From NCBI RefSeq assembly GCF_900299535.1, contig NZ_OMKE01000023.1:62001-126000 (forward strand): a DNA stretch of 64,000 nucleotides, in the 5' to 3' direction. Under the pieces are notes generated by a model. The model made no database searches, had not been told where the DNA came from, and was given only the letters and a program-made list of their open reading frames with translations. Positions 28,697-38,356 of this stretch are shown piece by piece. The position numbers and the translations under genes are program-made. This stretch comes from Aquimarina aquimarini (GTDB lineage: Bacteria > Bacteroidota > Bacteroidia > Flavobacteriales > Flavobacteriaceae). Position 1 is the stretch's first letter. Each line of letters opens with the position of its first letter.

Positions 28697-29221
28697 ATGA
28701 TTTTAAAAGGCCTTAAAAGGAATGCAATAAAAAAAGGTGTAGAAACGTATCTGAATAAGAGAGACGGAACATCTCAAAGCATTTCTAATCTTAAGACACT
28801 AGCAGTTCTTATCGATGCATCCCAATCAATTAATGTTGTTTCATTATTGAAACTAGCTAATGAGTTAGGGGTAAAATCCGATAAATTAAAGATAGTAGGG
28901 TATAAAGAAGATTTGAAAGAAATTGAAGATGATAAAGATACTACGTATTATAATGATAAAAGTTTTGGAGTTACTGGTGCTGTAAAAAGTAAATCTTTGC
29001 AGGATTTTATAAATGAAGATTATGATGTATTGATTAATTTTTATGAAAAAGATGCAATAGAATTGAACTATGTAGCGGCAGCATCTAAGGCAAAATTCAA
29101 AGTAGGTTTTGCAGCAATAGACAATCGTATTAATGATTTGATTATTGGGGCGACCACAAATGATACCAACCTCTTTATTTCAGAACTAAAAAAATATTTA
29201 AAAATTTTACAGATTATATAG
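28697..29221 (+). CDS. DUF6913-type protein
   Basis: This 174-residue soluble protein has a basic N-terminal helix (KGLKRNAIKKGVETYLNKR) and an alpha/beta body rich in Asp, Lys and Asn. I recall such proteins as a flavobacterial family of unknown function found in front of dapA; this is recollection, not a search. It ends one base before the dapA ATG, so translation is likely coupled. A link to lysine synthesis is possible but unproved. It has no signal peptide and no catalytic motif that I recognise. Confidence 0.7.
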   Translation: MILKGLKRNAIKKGVETYLNKRDGTSQSISNLKTLAVLIDASQSINVVSLLKLANELGVKSDKLKIVGYKEDLKEIEDDKDTTYYNDKSFGVTGAVKSKSLQDFINEDYDVLINFYEKDAIELNYVAAASKAKFKVGFAAIDNRINDLIIGATTNDTNLFISELKKYLKILQII

Positions 29222-29222
29222 C

Positions 29223-30095
29223 ATGAGTGATTTTCTAAGAGGTACAGGTGTAGCATTAGCTACCCCTTTTAATAAGGATGGTTCAATAGATTATGAAGGA
29301 GTTACGTCATTAGTTAATTTTTGTATAGAAGGTACTATAGAATACCTTGTTGTATTAGGGACCACAGGGGAATCTGTTACGCTCTCTAAGGAAGAAAAGA
29401 AGAAATTAATAGCACATATTGTTGCGGTAAATAACAAAAGACTTCCTTTGGTTCTTGGAGTAGGAGGTAATAATACATCAGTAGTATTAGAAGAGGTTAA
29501 AGAAGTGAATTCAGATGATTTTGATGCAATTCTTTCTGTAGTACCTATGTATAACAGGCCTACCCAAGAAGGAATATATGAGCATTATAAAGCTATAAGT
29601 AACGTGTCTAGATTACCAATTATACTGTATAATGTACCATCAAGAACAGGTGCTAATATGACAGCAGAAACTACTTTGCGTCTAGCGCAATTGGATAATG
29701 TAGTAGGAGTCAAGGAAGCGGTGGGTGACTTTACACAGGTTCTTAGGATTATTAAAGATAAACCTGTAGATTTTAAAGTGATTTCAGGAGATGATGCCTT
29801 GGCATTGCCTGCAGTGACTGCAGGCGGAGATGGAGTTATAAGTGTAATAGGACAAGGGTTTCCTGCTGAGTTTTCAGAAATGATACGACTAGGGTTGTCA
29901 GGAGATATAGAAAAAGCATACAGTATATTGTATAAGCTTATGCCTGTTTTAGAGTACGCATTTGAAGAAGGGAACCCAGCAGGGATTAAAAATATATTAA
30001 AAGTAAAAGGAATATGTGATGATCATCTTCGTTTACCTTTGATACCTGTTTCTTCTGCTCTGGCAGAAAAAATTAAAGCATATATTGCGGAGTAG
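29223..30095 (+). CDS. dapA: 4-hydroxy-tetrahydrodipicolinate synthase
   Basis: DapA condenses pyruvate with aspartate semialdehyde, the first committed step to lysine and diaminopimelate. This 290-residue TIM barrel has Schiff-base Lys164 in VGVKEAVGD, Tyr136 in YNVPSRTG and the substrate loop GTTGESVTLS (46-55). All are intact. It is separated by one base from the preceding gene and by 19 bp from the potassium-channel gene. Confidence 0.97.
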   Translation: MSDFLRGTGVALATPFNKDGSIDYEGVTSLVNFCIEGTIEYLVVLGTTGESVTLSKEEKKKLIAHIVAVNNKRLPLVLGVGGNNTSVVLEEVKEVNSDDFDAILSVVPMYNRPTQEGIYEHYKAISNVSRLPIILYNVPSRTGANMTAETTLRLAQLDNVVGVKEAVGDFTQVLRIIKDKPVDFKVISGDDALALPAVTAGGDGVISVIGQGFPAEFSEMIRLGLSGDIEKAYSILYKLMPVLEYAFEEGNPAGIKNILKVKGICDDHLRLPLIPVSSALAEKIKAYIAE

Positions 30096-30114
30096 TATTT
30101 TTCCTTAAAAAATA

Positions 30115-31041
30115 ATGGCAAAAAAGATAAAAGATCCTGGAGTAGGTAAATCCTCAAATCAATATGCAAAACGATTTATCAACCCAGATGGATCTTTTAA
30201 TATTAAACACGTTAATAGATCCGTTTCATTATCTGAAAGTTACAACTACCTAATTAGTATTAGTTGGACTCGTTTTTTTCTATGGGTGATATTGGGGTAT
30301 ACTTTGATTAATTCCTTTTTTGCAATTATTTATACATTTTTAGGGATTTCTCAAATTACTGAGCCTACAGGAGATGTTTTTAAAGACTTTTTGAATGCAT
30401 TTTTTTTCTCTGCACAAACAATTACAACAGTAGGGTATGGGGCAATGGCTCCAAAAGGACTTCTTTTTGGTATTATATCTTCCTTTGAAGCACTTATAGG
30501 GTTGTTGAGTTTTTCATTTATTACAGGGCTATTGTATGGTAGGTTTTCTCGACCAAGAGCAAATATTAGGTTTAGTAGCACAATGGTTTTGCGAGCACAT
30601 AATGAGAATGATTGCATTATGTTTAGATTGATGAGTAGAAATGCTAACGTAATGATTCGGCCACATATAGAAGCTACGCTTATTTTATCTCAAAAGAACG
30701 AGGATAAAAAGTATATTAATAATTTTTATAACCTCAAGTTGGAACGAAATTCAATTACATATCTGCCAACAACATGGACAATAGTACATCCAATTAATGA
30801 ATCAAGCCCTCTAAAAGATTTTGACAGAGAAGAGTTGAAAAAAATAAATGGAGAAGTGTTGATATTGGTAAGTTACTATGATGAATCTTTTGCACAGGAA
30901 GTACATCAGGTACATTCTTATGTTTTAAAAAACCTAGAACATGATCAAAGGTTTATTCCAGCGTTTTATTATGATGATGAAGGTTATACGATTCTTGATC
31001 ATGATAACCTTGATAAGACATACTCAGATAAAACTACTTAA
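30115..31041 (+). CDS. Inward-rectifier (Kir-type) potassium channel
   Basis: This 308-residue bacterial Kir channel has two membrane helices (about 51-76 and 113-140) flanking the pore, with filter TVGYG at 105-109. A beta-rich cytoplasmic C-terminal domain (about 146-300) follows the second helix directly, starting at the SRPRANIRFS segment. This is the KirBac layout. It passes potassium inward and is often gated by lipids or pH, although nothing specific shows gating here. Placement in the dapA operon is by 19-bp spacing only. A second, voltage-sensor-type channel is found at 43219-44058. Confidence 0.92.
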   Translation: MAKKIKDPGVGKSSNQYAKRFINPDGSFNIKHVNRSVSLSESYNYLISISWTRFFLWVILGYTLINSFFAIIYTFLGISQITEPTGDVFKDFLNAFFFSAQTITTVGYGAMAPKGLLFGIISSFEALIGLLSFSFITGLLYGRFSRPRANIRFSSTMVLRAHNENDCIMFRLMSRNANVMIRPHIEATLILSQKNEDKKYINNFYNLKLERNSITYLPTTWTIVHPINESSPLKDFDREELKKINGEVLILVSYYDESFAQEVHQVHSYVLKNLEHDQRFIPAFYYDDEGYTILDHDNLDKTYSDKTT

Positions 31042-31225
31042 GCTTTTGCAAGTCATTTTTATGTTATAAATATTCATGAGTTTTGCAACAACTGTTTAAT
31101 TATATAGTTTATTGAAATGAGCTAAAATTGTTAAGACAATAGGTGCTTATCATGTTTATTAATAAAATTTATCAGTCGGTTTTGTGACAGTAATATGTTA
31201 TGACGGATGAATAGATGAATTAAAG

Positions 31226-31257
31226 TTTTTGTAATACGGCAGAAATACATACTTTTG
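31226..31257 (+). promoter_or_regulatory. Bacteroidota promoter of the bamD operon
   Basis: TTTTTG (31226-31231) and TACTTTTG (31250-31257) are separated by 18 nt, matching both the -33 TTTG and -7 TAnnTTTG elements. The bamD ATG lies 18 bp past the -7 element, giving a very short leader. This is the best promoter match I found in the window. Confidence 0.7.
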
Positions 31258-31275
31258 CCAGATGTTTTTTAAGAT

Positions 31276-32070
31276 ATGAAGAAATTACTGTATTTACTTA
31301 TTTTTGTATTGTTTTTAGGGTCTTGTAGTGAATACCAAAAAGTATTTAGAGGAGAAGATGTATCGGCTAAATATAAGGTCGCAGAAGAACTCTATAAAGA
31401 CGGTAAGTACAAAAAAGCTTTAAGGCTTTTTGAGCAGATAGTACCACAGTTTAGAGGAAAGCCTCAAGCAGAAAGAATAATGTATTACTACGCTGATACA
31501 TACTATCAATTAGAAGATTTTTATCTATCAGGATATCAGTTTGAAAGATTTGCAAAATCGTATCCAAAAAGTCAAAAAAAGGAAGATGCAGCTTTCAAAG
31601 GAGCAAAAAGCTATTCTCATTTGTCATTACGATATAGTTTGGATCAGGAGGATACAGATACTGCAATAGAAAAATTACAAGCTTTTATCAATGAATATCC
31701 TGAAAGTGAAAAACTCAAAGAAGCCAATGAGTTAGTAGCAAAGCTTAGAGATAAAAAGGAGAAGAAGGCTTACGAAATAGCAAAACAATATCATCATAGA
31801 GAAAAGTATAAAGTAGCTATTTATGCATTTGATAACTATTTGGTAGATCACCCAGGTTCATCTTATAGAGAAAAAGTATTGTATTATAAGCTAGAGTCAG
31901 AGTATCTTTTGGCGATTGGAAGTTACCAGGTTTTGGTAGAAGAACGTTTGAAAACTGCTCAGGGATATTATAATAACTATAAGAAGTATTATAAAACTGA
32001 AGGAGAATATCTGGAAAAAGCAGATAAAATAGGTGAAGACATAAAAAATAGACTAGAACAATTTAAATAA
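31276..32070 (+). CDS. bamD: Outer-membrane assembly lipoprotein BamD
   Basis: BamD is the essential TPR lipoprotein of the BAM complex that inserts beta-barrels into the outer membrane. This 264-residue protein has a lipobox ending GSC near residue 17 and repeated TPR helices (for example LYKDGKYKKALRLFEQI and FYLSGYQFERFAKSYP). It begins a conserved-looking run with rpoZ, coaBC, a DUF4835 gene and recN, and is preceded by a strong promoter. Confidence 0.93.
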   Translation: MKKLLYLLIFVLFLGSCSEYQKVFRGEDVSAKYKVAEELYKDGKYKKALRLFEQIVPQFRGKPQAERIMYYYADTYYQLEDFYLSGYQFERFAKSYPKSQKKEDAAFKGAKSYSHLSLRYSLDQEDTDTAIEKLQAFINEYPESEKLKEANELVAKLRDKKEKKAYEIAKQYHHREKYKVAIYAFDNYLVDHPGSSYREKVLYYKLESEYLLAIGSYQVLVEERLKTAQGYYNNYKKYYKTEGEYLEKADKIGEDIKNRLEQFK

Positions 32071-32083
32071 AATATAGTAGAAG

Positions 32084-32416
32084 ATGGATTTGAAAAAAAG
32101 TAATGCGCCAGTAAATACGACTACAATTGATAAAAATCGAATTGATCAGCCAACAGATAATATTTATGAGGCAATTTCAATAATATCAAAAAGAGCTACT
32201 CAGATCAATACAGATATCAAAAAAGAGCTTCTTGAAAAACTTGATGAATTTGCTACTTATAATGATAGTCTAGAAGAAATCTTTGAAAATAAAGAGCAAA
32301 TAGAAGTTTCTAAGTTTTATGAAAGATTACCAAAGCCACATGCATTAGCAGTTCAGGAATGGTTAGAAGGTAAAATATACCATAGAAACACAAAAGTAGA
32401 CACAGAATCACTATAA
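32084..32416 (+). CDS. rpoZ: RNA polymerase omega subunit
   Basis: This 110-residue protein carries the omega-like core: IYEAISIISKRATQI (about 28-42), a helix and the acidic linker, then FYERLPKPHALAVQEWLEGK. Omega helps assemble RNA polymerase and in many bacteria binds ppGpp. The Bacteroidota version differs from the Proteobacterial one in having the C-terminal conserved stretch. It ends 4 bp before coaBC and starts 13 bp after bamD. Confidence 0.88.
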   Translation: MDLKKSNAPVNTTTIDKNRIDQPTDNIYEAISIISKRATQINTDIKKELLEKLDEFATYNDSLEEIFENKEQIEVSKFYERLPKPHALAVQEWLEGKIYHRNTKVDTESL

Positions 32417-32420
32417 GTAG

Positions 32421-33629
32421 ATGTCTATTTTAAGCGGTAAAAAAATTCTAATAGGTGTAACCGCTGGTATTGCTGCGTATAAAACAGCAACTTTGGTACG
32501 CTTGTTTATTAAGTCTGGAGCAGAGGTAAAAGTGATTATGACCCCTGCGGCAAAAGACTTTGTTACTCCGCTTACCCTATCTACATTGTCCAAAAACCCT
32601 GTACACTCTACCTTTTTTGATGAAAAGGATAAGGATGCAGTATGGAACAATCATGTAGATCTTGGGTTATGGGCGGATTTGATGCTTATAGCGCCAGCCA
32701 CAGCCAATACAATGTCAAAAATGGCAATGGGTACTAGTGATAATTTATTGCTGGCTACCTATTTATCTGCAAAATGCCCAGTATATTTTGCTCCAGCTAT
32801 GGATTTAGATATGTATAATCATCCTTCTACTCATCAAACATTTAGTAAATTACAAGAATTTGGGAATAGTATGATTCCTTCAGAATCAGGTGAGTTGGCA
32901 AGTGGATTAGTGGGGCAAGGGCGTATGGCAGAGCCTGAAAATATCATTGAATTTATAGAAAAAGATATCCTAGAAAAGCTCCCACTAAAAGGGCAGCAAG
33001 TCCTTATTACTGCAGGTCCAACCTATGAAGCGATAGATCCTGTACGATTTATAGGGAATCACTCTAGTGGTAGAATGGGAATAGAATTGGCTACAGAGGC
33101 GGCAAACTTAGGAGCACAAGTACATTTGATTTTAGGGCCTTCTGCACTAAAAGTGGATCATAGTCAGATACAGGTCGTAAATGTAGTAAGCGCACAAGAA
33201 ATGTATGAGGCTGTTGTATCATTATATAATAGTTGTACAATCGCTATTGCATCAGCAGCTGTTGCTGATTATAGACCTAAGGATGTTTCAGATCAAAAAA
33301 TAAAGAAAAAAGATACAGCGTTTTCAATTGAACTGGAACGAACAAAAGATATCCTTAAATGGATGGGGCAAGAGAAAAAAAATCAATTTCTTGTTGGATT
33401 TGCTTTAGAAACAGAAAATGAAGAAGAAAATGCTAAAAATAAGCTCAAAAAAAAGAATCTAGATTTAATAGTTCTCAATTCTCTTAATGATAAAGGTGCT
33501 GGTTTTAAAGGAAAAACGAATAAAGTGACTTTGATTAATCATAAATTAGAGATTAAAGCGTTTGACTTAAAAACAAAGTCAGAAGTTGCGCATGACATAT
33601 TTAATGAAATTAAAACATTAAAAGGATGA
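32421..33629 (+). CDS. coaBC: Bifunctional CoA biosynthesis protein CoaBC
   Basis: CoaC decarboxylates phosphopantothenoylcysteine and CoaB makes that compound from phosphopantothenate and cysteine. This 402-residue protein has both. The N-terminal flavodoxin-like CoaC domain (about 1-175) has GVTAGIAAYK and SGELASGLVGQGRM. The C-terminal CoaB domain (about 185-402) has ITAGPTYEAIDPVRFIGNHS and the GRMG segment. It works in the same pathway as coaE at 39326. The last 4 bp overlap the DUF4835 gene (ATGA). Confidence 0.96.
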   Translation: MSILSGKKILIGVTAGIAAYKTATLVRLFIKSGAEVKVIMTPAAKDFVTPLTLSTLSKNPVHSTFFDEKDKDAVWNNHVDLGLWADLMLIAPATANTMSKMAMGTSDNLLLATYLSAKCPVYFAPAMDLDMYNHPSTHQTFSKLQEFGNSMIPSESGELASGLVGQGRMAEPENIIEFIEKDILEKLPLKGQQVLITAGPTYEAIDPVRFIGNHSSGRMGIELATEAANLGAQVHLILGPSALKVDHSQIQVVNVVSAQEMYEAVVSLYNSCTIAIASAAVADYRPKDVSDQKIKKKDTAFSIELERTKDILKWMGQEKKNQFLVGFALETENEEENAKNKLKKKNLDLIVLNSLNDKGAGFKGKTNKVTLINHKLEIKAFDLKTKSEVAHDIFNEIKTLKG

Positions 33630-34510
33630 ATAAGTTGTTTCTTGTCATAATACTAGTAATAGGAGTTAATCTTAATGCTCAAGAATTTAACGCAACTGTA
33701 GCTGTTAATGCTGAGCAAACAGGAAACCCTAATCTGCAAGTTTTTAAGACCTTGGAGCGATCACTTACAGAGTTTATCAATAATACAAAATGGACAACTG
33801 TAGATTATAGAACAGAAGAGCGGATTAACTGTAGTTTTTTTATTACTATAAGTAGTTATGATAACGATGCTTTTTCTGCAACTATACAGGTGCAGGCATC
33901 TCGACCTGTGTATGGATCTAGTTATAGTACAACTATTTTTAATATTAATGACAAGCAGTTTAATTTTAATTATTTGGAGTTTCAACCGTTGAATTATAAC
34001 CCTAATAGTTACGAGTCTAATTTGATTTCTGTTGTGGCATTTTATTTATACACTATTTTAGGAATAGATGCAGATACTTTTGAGTTAAACAGTGGTACAC
34101 CTTATTATCAAGAAGCTAAGAATATAGTTGGTAATGCCCAAAGTGGTAATACAGTAGGCTGGGCTAGAGAGCAGAATCCTAATAGGTTTAGGCTTAATGA
34201 TGATTTATTGTCTGGTACTTACGAAGGATATAGAGAGGCTATGTATACATATCATAAAGACGGGCTAGATGTTATGCATAATAATATTAAGCAAGGAAAA
34301 GAGACAATTGCAGAAGCAATGAAATCTTTAGAGGGTATGCATGATGCTAGGCCAAATTCGTATATAATGAGAGTCTTTTTTGATGCCAAAGCAGATGAAA
34401 TTTCAAATGTTTTTTCAGGAGGCCCTTCTGTTAATATTGCTGAGACAATTCAAATACTGAATAGGGTAGCGCCTACATATTCAAAAAGCTGGGAGAATAT
34501 AAAGTTTTGA
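33626..34510 (+). CDS. DUF4835 family exported protein (possibly PorD)
   Basis: This 294-residue protein has a signal peptide (about 1-18, ending NLNAQ) and a large mixed beta/alpha domain typical of DUF4835. My recollection is that this family has been tied to the type IX secretion system under the name PorD, but I am not certain, and no other secretion gene lies here. It is coupled to coaBC by a 4-bp overlap and is followed 168 bp later by recN. Its periplasmic or outer-membrane location is predicted only from the signal peptide. Confidence 0.75.
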   Translation: MNKLFLVIILVIGVNLNAQEFNATVAVNAEQTGNPNLQVFKTLERSLTEFINNTKWTTVDYRTEERINCSFFITISSYDNDAFSATIQVQASRPVYGSSYSTTIFNINDKQFNFNYLEFQPLNYNPNSYESNLISVVAFYLYTILGIDADTFELNSGTPYYQEAKNIVGNAQSGNTVGWAREQNPNRFRLNDDLLSGTYEGYREAMYTYHKDGLDVMHNNIKQGKETIAEAMKSLEGMHDARPNSYIMRVFFDAKADEISNVFSGGPSVNIAETIQILNRVAPTYSKSWENIKF

Positions 34511-34678
34511 TAAAGTATATAGTGTGTTTAATGTGCTGTGCTTTTCCAAAATAAATACTATTTTCATGTAATACATCGTAAATTGTAATCTATTTAAAAA
34601 AAATAGAAATGAACTGATGTAATCTTTTTAAAACTATAGTATCTTTACTTTTTTATAACAATAAAATTTTACTATCCT

Positions 34679-36337
34679 TTGCTAAGAGGTCTTTCTATAA
34701 AAAACTTCGCATTAATAGAGCAACTACAAGTATCTTTTGATGCCGATTTAATAACGATAACTGGAGAAACAGGAGCGGGTAAATCGTTGCTACTTGGAGC
34801 TCTAGGATTACTATTAGGGAAAAGAGCAGATTTGAGTAGTATCAAAGATAGCTCTCAAAAATGCGTGATAGAAGGGGTTTTTGATATCAAAAATTATAAG
34901 CTTACTTCTTTTTTTGAAGAAGAAGCGTTAGATTATGAAGATCAAACGATAATCAGGCGAGAAATTTTACCATCTGGTAAGTCTAGAGCCTTTATAAATG
35001 ATACTCCTGTTACATTAAGTTCGCTAGCTTCGCTAGGAGTTCGCTTAATAGATATTCATAGTCAGCATCAAACATTGGAGGTTACTACCAATGATTTTCA
35101 GTTTGAAGTATTGGATGCTTTGGCTGGTGCTGATCGGCAAATTCAATCATATAAAAGAGGACTTGGTTTATTGAAAGAAAAGAAAAAAGAAGTAAACACA
35201 CTTATTGAAAGTCAAGAAAAGTTCAATAAAGAGTATGATTACAACTCTTTTCTATTACAAGAATTAGAAGAGGCAAAGCTTAAACCAGGAGAGATAAAAG
35301 AGCTCGAAGAACACTATGAGCAACTTAATAATATAGAAGAAATACAAGAACGTCTGTCTGGATCAATTGCTATTGTTTCATCAGAAGAAGTTGGTGTAAC
35401 AGATCAATTAAATACGGTAAAAAATAATCTTTCTAAAATAGAATCATTTTCAGGTTCTTTGCAAGAGTTGTCCAAACGTATTCAGAGTATTTATATAGAG
35501 TTAGATGATGTAAGTAATACGCTCCTAGACGAATTAGAGAAACTGGAAGCTGATCCTGAGAGATTAGAACAAATTAGTCAACGACTACAATTATTACACA
35601 ACCTTCAAATAAAACATAATGTTTCTAGTATAGAAGAGTTGGTTCTAATAACAGATTCTTTGCGAGAAAAAGTTTCTGCAACAGAATCTTTGAGTGAGGA
35701 TATAGAGCGATTAAATAAAGAAATATCTATCACTGAATCTCAATTGGATGAAGTTGCAAAAACGATTCATAAAAAAAGAAGCAAAGCACTCCCGCAATTA
35801 ATCAAGGAGTTAGAGGTTATCCTTAAAGCATTGGGGATGCCTAATGCTTCATTTCAGGCTTCGTTGGAGTTGCAAGAAAAATATTTAGCCAACGGAAAAG
35901 AGGTATTAGTCTTTTTGTTTTCGGCAAATAAAGGCGGAACATATGGGCAACTTAAAAAAGTAGCCTCTGGTGGTGAATTATCTAGAATTATGATTGCTGT
36001 AAAATCTGTTCTGTCTAGATATACGCATTTGCCAACTATTATTTTTGATGAGATAGATACGGGAGTTTCTGGAGAGGTAGCTCATAAAATGGCAGATCTT
36101 ATGATGAATATGAGTAAGAACTTACAAGTTTTTAGTATTACACACTTACCACAGATAGCAGCCAATGGCCAAAATCACTATAAGGTTTATAAAGAGGATG
36201 CCAAAAATACGACTATTACTCGCCTAAAATTACTAGATGAAGAAGAGCGAGTGAAAGAAATTGCCGAAATGATAGGAGGGAAAAATATTTCTGATTCGGC
36301 AATAACTCATGCAAAGTCTTTACTGAGTTCAAGATAA
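34679..36337 (+). CDS. recN: DNA repair protein RecN
   Basis: RecN is an SMC-like ATPase that gathers broken DNA ends for recombination. This 552-residue copy has Walker A GETGAGKS (29-36), a central coiled coil, the signature SGGELSR and Walker B PTIIFDEIDTGVSG in the C-terminal half. The start is TTG 34679, because it gives the family's expected MLRGLSIKNFALIEQ. No regulatory SOS box is recognisable. Confidence 0.96.
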   Translation: MLRGLSIKNFALIEQLQVSFDADLITITGETGAGKSLLLGALGLLLGKRADLSSIKDSSQKCVIEGVFDIKNYKLTSFFEEEALDYEDQTIIRREILPSGKSRAFINDTPVTLSSLASLGVRLIDIHSQHQTLEVTTNDFQFEVLDALAGADRQIQSYKRGLGLLKEKKKEVNTLIESQEKFNKEYDYNSFLLQELEEAKLKPGEIKELEEHYEQLNNIEEIQERLSGSIAIVSSEEVGVTDQLNTVKNNLSKIESFSGSLQELSKRIQSIYIELDDVSNTLLDELEKLEADPERLEQISQRLQLLHNLQIKHNVSSIEELVLITDSLREKVSATESLSEDIERLNKEISITESQLDEVAKTIHKKRSKALPQLIKELEVILKALGMPNASFQASLELQEKYLANGKEVLVFLFSANKGGTYGQLKKVASGGELSRIMIAVKSVLSRYTHLPTIIFDEIDTGVSGEVAHKMADLMMNMSKNLQVFSITHLPQIAANGQNHYKVYKEDAKNTTITRLKLLDEEERVKEIAEMIGGKNISDSAITHAKSLLSSR

Positions 36338-36396
36338 GGTTATTAAGTATGTTAAACTAAAACCTATTTAGATTAGTTATGATTTGCCTGTTTTAT

Positions 36397-36404
36397 TATC
36401 TTTG
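36397..36404 (+). promoter_or_regulatory. Candidate -7 element of fabI
   Basis: TATCTTTG matches TAnnTTTG and lies 34 bp before the fabI ATG. No clear TTTG lies at the -33 distance, so support is partial. Confidence 0.35.
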
Positions 36405-36438
36405 CCGCTCGTATAACCATACTTTAATTTATAATTAA

Positions 36439-37257
36439 ATGTCACATAATTTATTAAAAGGTAAAAGAGGAATTATTTTTGGGGCGCTTGATGAAAATTC
36501 CATCGCCTGGAAAACTGCAGAACGTGTTTTTGAAGAAGGTGGGAGTTTTGTTCTTACCAATGCACCCGTTGCAATGCGTATGGGGGCTATAAATACCCTT
36601 GCAGAAAAGACTAATGCTCAGGTTATACCAGCTGATGCAACTTCATTAGAAGATCTGGATAATCTTGTAGAAAAAGCAATGGAAATTTTGGGAGGCAAAA
36701 TTGATTTTGTTTTACATTCTATAGGAATGTCTGTAAATGTAAGAAAAGGACGTCATTATACAGACCTTAATTATGACTGGAGCCAAAAAGGTTGGGATGT
36801 ATCTGCATTGTCTTTTCATAAAACAATGCAAACCTTATATAAGAAAAAAGCAATGAATGATTGGGGAAGTATAGTTGCATTGACCTATATGGCAGCACAA
36901 CGAGTATTTCCTGATTATAATGATATGGCTGATAATAAAGCGTATCTAGAATCTATAGCACGTAGTTTTGGATATTTCTTTGGTAGAGATAATAAGGTAC
37001 GTGTCAATACAATTTCTCAATCTCCAACACCTACTACAGCAGGAAAAGGAGTAAAAGGATTTGATGGATTTATTGAGTATGCAGATAAGATGTCACCGCT
37101 AGGTAATGCATCGGCAGATGAATGTGCAGACTATACAATCACACTATTTTCTGACTTGACCAAAAAAGTAACACTTCAGAATTTGTATCACGATGGTGGT
37201 TTTTCTAATATGGGAGTAAGCCAACTTGTGATGGATAAATTTGTTGACGAAGAGTAA
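36439..37257 (+). CDS. fabI: Enoyl-ACP reductase
   Basis: FabI performs the last reduction in each round of fatty-acid elongation. This 272-residue enzyme has the atypical SDR nucleotide motif starting GKRGIIFGALDENSIAW, a nucleotide-specificity loop around NAPVAMRMGAI, and the FabI active-site Tyr-x6-Lys spacing in YNDMADNK. The full length is normal. It stands alone, with a strong terminator 30 bp after the stop. Confidence 0.95.
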   Translation: MSHNLLKGKRGIIFGALDENSIAWKTAERVFEEGGSFVLTNAPVAMRMGAINTLAEKTNAQVIPADATSLEDLDNLVEKAMEILGGKIDFVLHSIGMSVNVRKGRHYTDLNYDWSQKGWDVSALSFHKTMQTLYKKKAMNDWGSIVALTYMAAQRVFPDYNDMADNKAYLESIARSFGYFFGRDNKVRVNTISQSPTPTTAGKGVKGFDGFIEYADKMSPLGNASADECADYTITLFSDLTKKVTLQNLYHDGGFSNMGVSQLVMDKFVDEE

Positions 37258-37286
37258 TAACTTCACAAAAATAAATAGTATATCAT

Positions 37287-37322
37287 AAAAAATCCCATTC
37301 TTTATAGATTATGGGATTTTTT
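37287..37322 (+). terminator. Terminator of fabI
   Basis: A 12-bp perfect stem (AAAAAATCCCAT at 37287-37298, ATGGGATTTTTT at 37311-37322) has a 12-nt loop and a T tract. The stem resembles that after the htrA-family gene at 10511-10541. Confidence 0.85.
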
Positions 37323-37346
37323 ATATATACCGATTACCTATGAGAT

Positions 37347-38351
37347 ATGGAAATAAGCTTCTCTTTTATTGTACCTGTCTACAACAGACCCAATGAAATC
37401 AAAGAATTATTAGAGAGTATGGCGGTTATGGATTATTCTACACCATATGAGATTGTAATTATAGAAGATGGGTCATCTGAAACATCAGAAGATGTAATAA
37501 GCACTTTTACGGATAAACTATCCATAAGTTATTATCAAAAACCAAATACGGGCCCTGGTGATTCTCGTAATTATGGTATGCGAAAAGCAAAAGGGAATTA
37601 TTTTATTATCTTGGATAGTGATGTTGTATTGCCAAAAGAGTACCTCTCTAAAGCAGAAAGCTTTTTATCTAAAACCTTTGTACATTGTTATGGAGGGCCA
37701 GATGATGCTCATAAGAGCTTCTCAAACCTTCAAAAAGCAATAAGTTATAGTATGACTTCTTATTTGACTACTGGGGGGATTAGAGGTAGAAAAAAGACAG
37801 TTGGTAAATTTCAACCTCGTAGTTTTAATATGGGACTATCAAAAGAAGCTTTTCAAGCATCAGGAGGGTTTGGTGATATTCACCCAGGAGAAGATCCTGA
37901 TCTTACCATAAGGCTATGGAAGCTTGGATACGATACTGCATTAATTCCTGATGCAAAAGTGTTTCATAAAAGAAGAATTTCTTGGCATAAATTTTATATT
38001 CAGGTAAATAAATTTGGTTTAGTAAGACCAATTTTGAATCAATGGCATCCAGAAACAGCAAAGATGACCTATTGGTTCCCTACATTATTTGTTGGATATA
38101 CTCTTTTGTCATTTATATCATTATTTTTTGGATGGTGGTATTTTATGGCTTTTCTGATTATGTATCTAGGGGCTATTTTTCTTGGAGCTGCAGTCGAATA
38201 TAAAAATATCTCCATAGGTTTGCAGTCAATTTTGGCAGTGATGATACAATTTTATGGGTATGGCAAAGGTTTCTTGAAATCTTATTATTATATTCATTTA
38301 TTGAAAAAAACACCCGAAAAACAATTTAAAAAATTGTTCTTTTCAAAGTAA
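37347..38351 (+). CDS. Family 2 glycosyltransferase, membrane-attached
   Basis: This 334-residue protein has a GT-A fold (about 1-225) with NRPNEIKELLESM, GPGDSRNYG and the metal site LDSDVV (about 91-96). About two to three C-terminal membrane segments (about 240-315) suggest action on a lipid-linked acceptor at the inner membrane. The acceptor and donor are unknown. It is followed 5 bp later by the YbbR gene and then coaE, the kinase and the regulator. Confidence 0.87.
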   Translation: MEISFSFIVPVYNRPNEIKELLESMAVMDYSTPYEIVIIEDGSSETSEDVISTFTDKLSISYYQKPNTGPGDSRNYGMRKAKGNYFIILDSDVVLPKEYLSKAESFLSKTFVHCYGGPDDAHKSFSNLQKAISYSMTSYLTTGGIRGRKKTVGKFQPRSFNMGLSKEAFQASGGFGDIHPGEDPDLTIRLWKLGYDTALIPDAKVFHKRRISWHKFYIQVNKFGLVRPILNQWHPETAKMTYWFPTLFVGYTLLSFISLFFGWWYFMAFLIMYLGAIFLGAAVEYKNISIGLQSILAVMIQFYGYGKGFLKSYYYIHLLKKTPEKQFKKLFFSK

Positions 38352-38356
38352 TTCAT

